Program-made: the position numbers and the translations under genes | Assembly: GCF_000731095.1 (NCBI RefSeq) | Contig: NZ_JMTZ01000019.1 | Location: 1 to 64,000 of the forward strand | Length of the DNA: 64,000 bases | Reading direction: 5' to 3' | Source of the DNA: Lysobacter antibioticus | Lineage (GTDB): Bacteria > Pseudomonadota > Gammaproteobacteria > Xanthomonadales > Xanthomonadaceae | The notes under the pieces: model-generated | Database searches by the model: none | The model's input: only the letters and a program-made list of their open reading frames with translations | Told to the model about the DNA's origin: nothing | Shown: in pieces, positions 52,330 through 59,827 of the stretch | How positions within the stretch are numbered: the stretch's first letter is position 1 | Layout: every line of letters starts with the position of its first letter

Positions 52330-53061
52330 TCAGCCGCCGCGGATCCACCAGCAGCCGAAGTGGCGGTAGAGGCCGAATACGGTGCGCGACGGCGTCACCC
52401 CATTGGCCATGGTTTGCTCCAGGCGCAGCGCCACCGGCGTGCGCCGTTGCGGGGCGTGCGCTGCGGGCGCCGGCGCGGAGGTCGTGTCTTCGCTCGCGGC
52501 GTCGCTCGCATCGGCCGTGGCGGCGCCGGCGGGGCTGCCCAGCGGCGTCGCCGGTGCCGGGATCGGCGGCAGCGGCGCGGTGGCCGCGTTCGCCGCGGCC
52601 GGCGGCAGGGTGGTCCAGGCGGCGCCGCTGGGTTCGGACGGCGGCGGTGCCGGCGACGACAGGATCGGTGCGATGTCGAGCAAGGGGCGCTGGGCGATCG
52701 CGTCGAGCCGCTGCAATACCGCATAGCCCTGGTCGCCGGACATGCCGGTCCAGTGATAGACCGCGGCCAGACGGTTGCTGTCGCGGGCGTCGATCGCGCT
52801 GGTGATCAGCCCGATCAGGTCGCGCAGATTGCGCGCGCAACCGCCGACGTAGGCCTGCTGCTGCTTTTGCTGGGCGGCGGCGCCGCGCGGCAGGCGGTCG
52901 ACGCCGCCGACCGAGGCGCAGTCGCGATCGGTGTAGACCGAGTTGCCGTGGGTGTCGGTGCAGCGGCGGATCTGCGCCGCGGCGGTGCCCGGGTACAGCG
53001 TCGCCACGGCCCACAGGGCGGTCAACGACAGGAACAGACAGAGTCGGGCGAACGAAGGCAT
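52330..53061 (-). CDS. Secreted DUF4124-type protein (243 aa)
   Basis: A signal peptide (LFLSLTALWAVATLYPGTAA, then AQ) is followed by a DUF4124-like segment (IRRCTDTHGNSVYTDRDC), which many Xanthomonadaceae envelope proteins share. After a helix-rich part (about 70-125) comes a Pro/Ala-rich stretch (about 130-210), then a C-terminal piece with FGLYRHFGCWWIRGG. Function is unknown; periplasmic location is likely. Confidence 0.78.
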   Translation of the reverse strand: MPSFARLCLFLSLTALWAVATLYPGTAAAQIRRCTDTHGNSVYTDRDCASVGGVDRLPRGAAAQQKQQQAYVGGCARNLRDLIGLITSAIDARDSNRLAAVYHWTGMSGDQGYAVLQRLDAIAQRPLLDIAPILSSPAPPPSEPSGAAWTTLPPAAANAATAPLPPIPAPATPLGSPAGAATADASDAASEDTTSAPAPAAHAPQRRTPVALRLEQTMANGVTPSRTVFGLYRHFGCWWIRGG

Positions 53062-53235
53062 CGGCGAAGACTAGCGCCGAGGGCCGGCCAGGGACAGTGC
53101 GGCGATGCCGAAAGGATGCCGCGGGCACATCGGTCGGCGGCGCATCGCGCCGCGAACGCCGCGGCCGGATCGCCGCGGCGTCGGCAGGGACGCAGCCCGC
53201 AGGCTGCGCCCTTGCGGCTGTCGCCTAGACGGCGA

Positions 53236-54504
53236 TCAGCGGAACGCACCCACGGTGGCGGCGCGTTCGTTGAGCACGCGGGCGTTGTTGCTCTTCGCCG
53301 CGGTGCCCATCGGCACGCCGTTGTAGGTGATGTTGGGGTTCGACCAGTAGTTCAGGCGCGGGCAGTTGGAGCCGCAGTTGTAGGCCATGATGGTGCGCCA
53401 GGTCTTGTTCGGCGCCCAGTAACCGTGACCGTAGGCGTAGGCGGTGTTGTTGCCGTTGCTGGGGTCGTGGTGCGCGCCGAAGTTGTGGCCGATTTCGTGG
53501 GCGAAGCTGTAGTAGCCGGTCATGCAGGTGTTGCCGACCACGCTGAAGGCGCTGGCCGCGTTCGAGTTCAGATAGCCCAGGCCGCAGTACGCCGGGTCGG
53601 TGATGATCAACACGTTGACGTCGGCGGCGATGGTGTTGCGGGTGGCGTGGTAGCCGTCGAGATAACCGTCGCTGGTGCCGCGGAAGCGGCTCAGGTCGGT
53701 GTCGAAGCCGGCGCTGACATAGCTGTTGGTGTAGTTGCCGGCCAACACGAAGCGTACGTTGACCGCGCTGTTGGCGAAGCTCTGGTTGCTCTCGGTGATC
53801 GCCAGGTTGGACTTGGTGGTGATGTTGCCGACCGCATTCGCGGCCGCCTGGGTGTAGACCACCATGACGCGCACGGTGACCGGCGCCTTCTCGCCGGCGG
53901 CGGCCTCATTGAACTTGGGGTCGTTGAGGAAGGGCACGATGGGCTTGGCGGTATAACCCGAGGCCGGGTGATCCGGCGGCATCAGCGATTCGTCGATCAG
54001 GCTGATGGTGTGGCCGCCGTTCTTGAGCGGATCGATGCGGTAGAGCTTGCCGCCGCTGCGCACCGTGCCGGACATCTGATCGCCCTGGCGCACGATGGTG
54101 GCCGATTCCTCCGGATCGCCGATGAGTTCGGCACCGGTGAACTGGTTGATGCGCTTGAGCTGGGTCTTCGGGTCGCCGACCAGGCCCTGCCAGATCACCA
54201 CGCCGTCGGACTTGCGCTCGGCCTGCAGCTTGTGTGCCTTGAGACTGACGCCGGGTGCGAGGTTGAGCAGCAGTTCCTGCTGGTTTTCGGTGATCTGTGC
54301 GGTGTTGGCGCGGACCAGGTCGACTTTGACCGCGGCGCGCTCGGCCTTGACGGCCTGGTAAGCGGTATCGGTATTGGCGCTGCGTACCTGACTGACGGCA
54401 GGCGAAGCGAACAGCGGGGCCGGTTCGGCGGCCGAGGCGGCGCCGGCGAGGCCGAGCGACAGAGCGATGGCGAGGTTCAACGGCAGCAACTTGCGTGCGG
54501 ACAT
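53236..54504 (-). CDS. Secreted M12-type (reprolysin-like) zinc metalloprotease
   Basis: The likely start is the ATG at 54504 with GGAGAG upstream, opening a signal peptide (LPLNLAIALSLGLAGAASA). A propeptide-like region runs to about residue 190. The catalytic domain has the full metzincin zinc motif HEIGHNFGAHHD (His336, Glu337, His340, His346) and a Met-turn (TIMAYNCG). It is probably an exported protease, in keeping with a predatory or saprophytic bacterium. Confidence 0.93.
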   Translation of the reverse strand: MSARKLLPLNLAIALSLGLAGAASAAEPAPLFASPAVSQVRSANTDTAYQAVKAERAAVKVDLVRANTAQITENQQELLLNLAPGVSLKAHKLQAERKSDGVVIWQGLVGDPKTQLKRINQFTGAELIGDPEESATIVRQGDQMSGTVRSGGKLYRIDPLKNGGHTISLIDESLMPPDHPASGYTAKPIVPFLNDPKFNEAAAGEKAPVTVRVMVVYTQAAANAVGNITTKSNLAITESNQSFANSAVNVRFVLAGNYTNSYVSAGFDTDLSRFRGTSDGYLDGYHATRNTIAADVNVLIITDPAYCGLGYLNSNAASAFSVVGNTCMTGYYSFAHEIGHNFGAHHDPSNGNNTAYAYGHGYWAPNKTWRTIMAYNCGSNCPRLNYWSNPNITYNGVPMGTAAKSNNARVLNERAATVGAFR

Positions 54505-54752
54505 GATGCGCTCTCTCCAGTGAGGACCGCTGCGCGTCGGGGCACGGGGCCCCGACGGCGGTCGCGAGGGCATCGCCCGTCGTGGCGATGCGTCCTGCTG
54601 GCAGTGAGCTACCGCGCCGTCTCGCCGCTCAAGACCGAACTTGTCGGCGGACAAGTCGGAGATGAGACCTGTCTTAGCAATTCGCCATAAGCACTCGGTG
54701 CGCAACGTCGTCTCTTGACGCCTGCACTTGCGCTTTCAGGTGGCTGAATGCT

Positions 54753-55577
54753 TCAGGCGATGCGCGACAACACCGTCAGGGTCGGCTTGGCGAGGTTGAG
54801 CGTGTAGAAGTGCAGGCCCGGCGCGCCGCCTTCGATCAGGCGGCTGCACAGTTGCGCGACCACGTCGGCGCCGAATTCGCGCACGCTGTCGGCGTCGTCG
54901 CCATAGGCCTGCATGCGCTGGCCGATCCAGCGCGGGATCTCGGCCCCGCACAGATCGGAAAAGCGCCGCAGCTGGCTGAAGTTCGAGATCGGCATGATGC
55001 CCGGCACGATCGGGATGTCGATGCCGGCCGCGCGCACGTCGTCGACGAAACGGAAGTAGGCGTCGGGGTTGTAGAAGTATTGGGTGATCGCGCCGTCGGC
55101 GCCGGCGCGGACCTTGCGCTTGAAATTCTCCAGGTCCGACAGCGCATCGCGTGCCTGCGGATGGGTTTCCGGATAGGCCGCGACTTCGATGTGGAAATGG
55201 TCGCCGGTCTCGGCGCGGATGAACTCGACCAGCTCGTTGGCGTAGCGCAGGTCGCCGGCGCTGGCCATGCCCGAGGGCAGGTCGCCGCGCAGCGTGACCA
55301 GGCGGCGGCAACCGAGTTCGCGGTAGCGCGCCAGCAGCTCGCGGATTTCCGCGCGCGTGCCGCCCACGCAGGACAAATGCGGCGCGGCATCGAGGCGGTG
55401 CTTCTCGCGCAAGCGCTGGATCGTGTCGGGGGTGTAACTCAGGGTCGAGCCGCCGGCGCCGAAGGTGCAGGACACGTAGTTCGGCGAATAGGGCCTGAGC
55501 TTGGCCGCGGAACGGTCCAACTGAGTGCGCTGCTCGTCGGTCTTGGGCGGGTAGAACTCGAAGCTGATCGGCAGCAT
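54753..55577 (-). CDS. metF: 5,10-methylenetetrahydrofolate reductase
   Basis: MetF makes 5-methyl-THF for methionine synthesis, using FAD. The 274-residue protein starts MLPISFEFYPPKTDEQRT and has FGAGGSTLSYTPDTI, LVTLRGDLPSGM, QYFYNPDAYFRFVD, GIMPISNFSQLRRF and GLHFYTLNLAKPT at the end, all family-typical. In relatives it often follows ahcY behind one SAH riboswitch; here a GNAT gene, an unknown gene and repeats separate the two. Confidence 0.95.
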   Translation of the reverse strand: MLPISFEFYPPKTDEQRTQLDRSAAKLRPYSPNYVSCTFGAGGSTLSYTPDTIQRLREKHRLDAAPHLSCVGGTRAEIRELLARYRELGCRRLVTLRGDLPSGMASAGDLRYANELVEFIRAETGDHFHIEVAAYPETHPQARDALSDLENFKRKVRAGADGAITQYFYNPDAYFRFVDDVRAAGIDIPIVPGIMPISNFSQLRRFSDLCGAEIPRWIGQRMQAYGDDADSVREFGADVVAQLCSRLIEGGAPGLHFYTLNLAKPTLTVLSRIA

Positions 55578-55731
55578 GGGCGAGTCGCACGATGGTGGGT
55601 GTCTGGATAATATCTCTCTATCGCGATGAATGGAACAAGGCTCCCGCCCCGGGCTGGCGCTTGCCTAAACTGGGGCCGTTACCGCGACGAGCGGGCCCTG
55701 CCGACGAGTGCGAGCCGATGAGTGCGATCCG

Positions 55732-56430
55732 ATGAGCGACAGCCAGCCCCACGTCCTCGATAACCCGATCTGGTCGTCCCTGCGCAGCCGTCACGCCTCG
55801 CTGGCGCTGAGCAACGGGCCGTTGGCGCGCTACCCGGCGCAGATCGCCCCGTTCATGGGGGTAGCCGAGGAGGGCGCCGACGCCGGGGCCGCACTGGCCG
55901 AACTGGTGCCGGCGCAGGACAACGTGTTGCTGCTCGACCGCGCGCCGGCGATCCCGGCCGGCTGGGAGCTCAAACACCTCGCCGACCTGGCCCAGATGAT
56001 CTGCGAGGCGCCGATCGCCGAAGACCCGGCGACGGACGATGCACCCGACATCGTCGAACTCGGCGAACGCCAGCGCGACGACGTGCTCGCGCTGACCGCG
56101 CTGGTGTATCCGCATTATTTCCGCCCGCACACGATGGCCTTGGGCCGCTACTTCGGTGTTTACCGCGACGGCCGCCTCGCGGCGATGATCGGCGAACGCA
56201 TGGGCACGGACGCCTACACCGAGATCAGCGCCGTCTGCACGCACCCGGACTTCAACGGCCAAGGCCATGCGCGTCGCCTGCTGCGGTTTCTCTCCAACGA
56301 CAACCACGCTCGCGGGCGGATTCCTTTTTTGCACGTCAGCCACGAAAACCCGCGCGCGGTCGAGTTGTACGAACGCAACGGCTATCGCCTGCGGCGGGAT
56401 ATTCCGTTTTGGTCGTTGAGGCGGCTATAG
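55732..56430 (+). CDS. GNAT-family N-acetyltransferase
   Basis: The ATG at 55732 is preferred to a GTG 24 bases upstream. The 232-residue protein has a variable N-terminal half and a GNAT fold in the C-terminal half: YRDGRLAAMIGERM, the acetyl-CoA loop VCTHPDFNGQGHARRLLRFL and VSHENPRAVELYERNGY. Similar proteins are annotated as FR47-like. The substrate is unknown. It is the only plus-strand gene between metF and ahcY. Confidence 0.87.
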   Translation: MSDSQPHVLDNPIWSSLRSRHASLALSNGPLARYPAQIAPFMGVAEEGADAGAALAELVPAQDNVLLLDRAPAIPAGWELKHLADLAQMICEAPIAEDPATDDAPDIVELGERQRDDVLALTALVYPHYFRPHTMALGRYFGVYRDGRLAAMIGERMGTDAYTEISAVCTHPDFNGQGHARRLLRFLSNDNHARGRIPFLHVSHENPRAVELYERNGYRLRRDIPFWSLRRL

Positions 56431-56530
56431 GCACCGGCGTTTGCCGGTTGCCGCGCTTGCCTATCGTTCGGGTGAAAGCCGCAATGTGACGCGGGCTTGC
56501 TTGATCGATGCCTCCGCAATGCAGCGGCGT

Positions 56531-56638
56531 GTCGCGGCTTGCGCCGCTCCTACCCTTGGATGTGTAGCTTTGGGGCAGGAGCGGCGCGAGCCGCCTACCC
56601 TTGGATGTGTAGCTTTGGGGCAGGAGCGGCGCGAGCCG
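56531..56638. repeat. REP-like element (family A) with 44-bp tandem duplication
   Basis: It begins with GTCGCGGCTTGCGCCGCTCC then TACCC. The 44-base unit from CTACCCTTGGATGTGTAGC to GGAGCGGCGCGAGCCG occurs twice, at 56550-56593 and 56595-56638, without mismatch. The first part can pair with either of two right arms, so alternative hairpins are possible. Confidence 0.9.
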
Positions 56639-56689
56639 AGGCGACGATGCTGCGGCCCGCGGAGCTATTCCTGCTCATCCGTGGAACGT

Positions 56690-57466
56690 TCAGATCCCTG
56701 GAATACCAGGGATATCGTCCGGCAGATCGATATCGGGCAGATCGATGTCCGGCAAGCTCACGTCCGGCAACAGATCGAGATTCAGGTCTGGCAGGCCTAC
56801 TGGCGGCAGGTCGGTGATGTTCGGGAACCAGGATTGTTCGGTGAGGCGGTCGAACAGGCGTTCGCCCTGTTTGCCGACGGCGAGCGACGGCCCCAGTGGG
56901 GTAAAGGCGAAGGGACCTGCATCGCGCAGGTATTGCACGCCGGTGTCGCCGAGGATTTCCGGCACGTCCTCGGGTTCCAGTTTGCCGATGGTGATCTTGG
57001 TCTGGTCGATGCCTTCCTGGTTGAGCACGTCGCCGATGTCCGGGGTCAGCGCGATCACCGTCAGGTCCTGGACGGACAGGCCGTACAGGCCCGAATCGAC
57101 ATAGGCGTCGGGGTGGCTGGCGAAAGCGAAGCGGCGGAAGGCATCCGGGTCGCGTTCCAGATCGGCGAAGCCTTGCGGGTCGCGGATGCGGTAATCCTCG
57201 ATCGCCGTCTGCAGGGCGAGGGTGGTCTTGTCGCGCCATTCCAGCCCTTCCGGCGACAGGTCGGTGCGGTCCAGTGAGGCGAACCGTTCCATGTACTTGT
57301 CGCCGTAGCCCAGGTAATAGTCCGGCGGCTCCACGCCCGGGTTGCGCGCCTGGAAGTCGGCGAGGCGCTGTTCGTAGTAAGCCGGGGTGCCGACCTCGAC
57401 CGGCGCCGGATCGTTGGCGGGCGGGGTGTAGCTCGGAAACGACGGGCCGTCGATGGGGCGGATCAT
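56690..57466 (-). CDS. Hypothetical protein with LPDIDLPDID tail (258 aa)
   Basis: No signal peptide is seen. The main part has features such as YYLGYGDKYMERFASLDRTD, WRDKTTLALQTAIEDYR and FAFASHPDAYVDSGLYGLS, of no family known to me. The C-terminal 50 residues are a short acidic repeat (LPDLNLDLLPDVSLPDIDLP, then DIDLPDDIPGIPGI) that could be an extended or beta-helical segment. The N-terminus (MIRPIDGPSFPSYTPP) is Pro-rich. It stands between repeat elements, separating metF from ahcY. Confidence 0.7.
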   Translation of the reverse strand: MIRPIDGPSFPSYTPPANDPAPVEVGTPAYYEQRLADFQARNPGVEPPDYYLGYGDKYMERFASLDRTDLSPEGLEWRDKTTLALQTAIEDYRIRDPQGFADLERDPDAFRRFAFASHPDAYVDSGLYGLSVQDLTVIALTPDIGDVLNQEGIDQTKITIGKLEPEDVPEILGDTGVQYLRDAGPFAFTPLGPSLAVGKQGERLFDRLTEQSWFPNITDLPPVGLPDLNLDLLPDVSLPDIDLPDIDLPDDIPGIPGI

Positions 57467-57640
57467 GGCGCGCTCCTGCAGGATTTCGCTGCCAGCCTAA
57501 CGCTCGCGATTGCGCCTGCCAGCCTCGGTAGGACCCTAGGTCGGCGGGCGGTTCTCCGGTTCAGTCGCGGGGGATTCCAGTGTGCTTCATGGTCCATTTC
57601 ATCCGCTTACCGGATCGATGCACCGTACCTGCGGCGGCAT

Positions 57641-57707
57641 GTCGCGGCTTGCGCCGCTCCTACCCTTGGATGCGTGGCTTTGGGGTAGGAGCGGCGCAAG
57701 CCGCGAC
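57641..57707. repeat. Complete REP-like hairpin (family A)
   Basis: A 25-bp perfect stem (57641-57665 with 57683-57707) closes a 17-base loop (TTGGATGCGTGGCTTTG). This is the cleanest copy of the family and shows that the shorter copies are halves of one hairpin. It lies in the 404-base gap between the LPDID protein and ahcY, which holds nothing else but the ahcY terminator. Confidence 0.93.
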
Positions 57708-57802
57708 CGCGACGCCGCGGTCGGCGGCGCCACTTCGGCGCAGCCTGGCTGGACACAAGACGACGTAACCATTCGATCGCACGGCCCTGAAGCAGCTCCG
57801 CA

Positions 57803-57834
57803 CAAAAAGAAAACGGGCGCCGAAGCGCCCGTTT
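57803..57834 (-). terminator. Intrinsic terminator of ahcY
   Basis: On the minus strand a 10-bp perfect stem AAACGGGCGC with a TTCG loop is followed by TCTTTTTG, 37 bases after the ahcY stop. It shows that ahcY is not co-transcribed with metF. Confidence 0.95.
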
Positions 57835-57870
57835 CCCGTGTCGCATCGATCCGCCTCGCGGCGGGGTCGA

Positions 57871-59316
57871 TCAATAGCGGTAGTGATCCGGCTTGTACGG
57901 GCCGTCGACCGAGACGCCCAGGTACTTGGCCTGCTCGTCGGTCAGGGTGGTCAGCTTCACGCCGATCTTTTCCAGGTGCAGACGCGCGACTTCTTCGTCG
58001 AGCTTCTTCGGCAGGATGTAGACCTTCGCTTCGTAGGTTTCCTTGTTCGCCCACAGCTCGATCTGCGCCAGGGTCTGGTTGGCGAACGAGTTGGACATGA
58101 CGAAGCTCGGGTGGCCGGTGGCGCAGCCAAGGTTGACCAGGCGGCCTTCGGCCAGCAGGAAGATCGAGTTGCCACCGGCGAAGGTGTACTTGTCGACCTG
58201 CGGCTTGATGTTCAGGCGCTTGGCGCCCGACGCGGCCAGCGCATCGACCTGGATCTCGTTGTCGAAGTGGCCGATGTTGCAGACGATGGCCTGATCCTTC
58301 ATCTGCTGCATGTGGGCCAGGGTCAGCACGTCCTTGTTGCCGGTCGTGGTGACGTAGATGTCGCCGCGGCCGAGGGTGCTCTCGACGGTGTTGACCTCGA
58401 AGCCTTCCATCGCCGCCTGCAGGGCGTTGATCGGGTCGATCTCGGTGACCACGACGCGGGCGCCGTAAGCGCGCAACGAGTGAGCCGAGCCCTTGCCGAC
58501 GTCGCCGTAACCGCAGACCACCGCGACCTTGCCGGCCAGCATCACGTCCATCGCGCGCTTGAGGCCGTCGGCCAGCGATTCGCGGCAGCCGTAGAGGTTG
58601 TCGAACTTCGACTTGGTGACCGAGTCGTTGACGTTGATCGCCGGGACCAGCAGCGAGCCGGCTTCGGCGAGCTGGTACAGGCGGTGCACGCCGGTGGTGG
58701 TTTCTTCGGAGACGCCCTTCCAATGCTTGACCACTTCGTGCCAGAAGCCCGGGCGCTCGGCGTGCACGCGCTTGAGCAGGTTCTTGATGACCTGTTCTTC
58801 GTGGTTGCCCGACGGGGTGTTGACCCAGCCGTCGCCGTTTTCGAGCTCGTAGCCCTTGTGGATCAGCAGGGTGACGTCGCCGCCGTCGTCGACGACCAGC
58901 TCCGGGCCGCGGAACTTGACCGCGCCGTCGCCCGGGAAGGTCAGAGCTTCGAGGGTGCAATCCCAATACTCTTCCAGCGACTCGCCCTTCCAGGCGAACA
59001 CCGGGGTGCCGCTGGCGGCGATCGCGGCGGCAGCGTGGTCCTGGGTCGAGAAGATGTTGCACGAAGCCCAGCGCACGTCGGCGCCGAGGTCGCGCAGGGT
59101 CTCGATCAGCACCGCGGTCTGGATGGTCATGTGCAGCGAGCCGGTCACGCGCACGCCCTTCAGCGATTGCGCGGCGGCGTACTTCTTGCGGATCGACATC
59201 AGGCCCGGCATTTCGTGCTCGGCGATGTCGATTTCCTTGCGGCCCCAATCGGCCAGGGAGATGTCGGCAACCTTGTAGTCGCCTTCGGTCGAGAAGGTCT
59301 TGGGTACTGCGTTCAT
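57871..59316 (-). CDS. ahcY: Adenosylhomocysteinase (SAH hydrolase)
   Basis: AhcY splits S-adenosylhomocysteine into adenosine and homocysteine, using bound NAD. The 481-residue protein has [40 protein letters not shown] (with the active Asn/Lys region), the NAD loop [13 protein letters not shown] and the C-terminal [13 protein letters not shown], which contributes the conserved Lys and Tyr. Transcription is probably under the SAH riboswitch upstream and stops at the hairpin downstream. Confidence 0.98.
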   Translation of the reverse strand: MNAVPKTFSTEGDYKVADISLADWGRKEIDIAEHEMPGLMSIRKKYAAAQSLKGVRVTGSLHMTIQTAVLIETLRDLGADVRWASCNIFSTQDHAAAAIAASGTPVFAWKGESLEEYWDCTLEALTFPGDGAVKFRGPELVVDDGGDVTLLIHKGYELENGDGWVNTPSGNHEEQVIKNLLKRVHAERPGFWHEVVKHWKGVSEETTTGVHRLYQLAEAGSLLVPAINVNDSVTKSKFDNLYGCRESLADGLKRAMDVMLAGKVAVVCGYGDVGKGSAHSLRAYGARVVVTEIDPINALQAAMEGFEVNTVESTLGRGDIYVTTTGNKDVLTLAHMQQMKDQAIVCNIGHFDNEIQVDALAASGAKRLNIKPQVDKYTFAGGNSIFLLAEGRLVNLGCATGHPSFVMSNSFANQTLAQIELWANKETYEAKVYILPKKLDEEVARLHLEKIGVKLTTLTDEQAKYLGVSVDGPYKPDHYRY

Positions 59317-59393
59317 GGTGTGTCGCTCCAGTTCTTTAGGGAGCCGGCGGATGCCGGGTCCGGCGAGTCATCGCTCGAAAGCGATCGCTCAAA

Positions 59394-59507
59394 CCGGGCG
59401 CCGTTGGGACTACGCCTCGCCGAGCCTGGCCGTCATTCTGGAAGTCCGTAGCGGGTACGGGCTTTGCGGAAAGATCCGCGGATGACGGTCGCAGCGCCCC
59501 TCGGCGG
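59394..59507 (-). ncRNA. S-adenosylhomocysteine (SAH) riboswitch
   Basis: Read on the minus strand: GCCGAG (complement of 59500-59505) pairs with CTCGGC (59419-59424) as P1; CCGTCAT/ATGACGG (59482-59488 and 59430-59436) forms P2; and GGGCGC (59494-59499) pairs with GCGCCC (59396-59401) as the pseudoknot. Conserved GGGGCGCTGCGACCG, CCAGGCTCGG and CCAACGGCGCC are present. It sits 78 bases before ahcY, which removes SAH. In this class, SAH binding turns the gene on. Confidence 0.93.
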
Positions 59508-59518
59508 GCTGAGCGCGC

Positions 59519-59524
59519 AGTATA
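59519..59524 (-). promoter_or_regulatory. -10 box of the ahcY riboswitch transcript
   Basis: TATACT on the minus strand lies about 12 bases before the first riboswitch helix, the position expected of the promoter. No good -35 was identified. Confidence 0.5.
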
Positions 59525-59827
59525 TCGCGGCGCCCATGACCGTCGCACGGCGCCGAGGCGGATGCGCCTGAATATGACGTTCATCGCGAAACCGGGGCGA
59601 TCCGGTTCCGGCCCGCTTTTCGGCCGGGTTTCCGGTCTGGCTCCGGCCCGATTTCCTGTATGGCTCCGGCAGGCCCGGAACAGCCCAATGGGATAGGCCG
59701 GCGGGCACGGTGGCGGGCTAAGCTCGGCGGAGGCGCCCCCAGGCGCAAGCGCATCCGCACCGGCCGGCACAGGCGCCGGCCGGCAGCGGCGCTTCGAGGC
59801 TTTCTTCACTTACCGATCGGATCGAGC
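59525..59827. other. Spacer between ahcY leader and the S9 peptidase gene
   Basis: About 300 bases between divergent genes. It contains several irregular CCGG-rich inverted repeats (around 59600-59680) but no recognised gene. The promoter of the peptidase gene should be here; it could not be located. Confidence 0.4.

Noticed and set aside
56550-56638. 44-bp tandem duplication considered as CRISPR or transposon ends
   Set aside because: Only two copies with one base between, inside a known hairpin repeat; no transposase is nearby.
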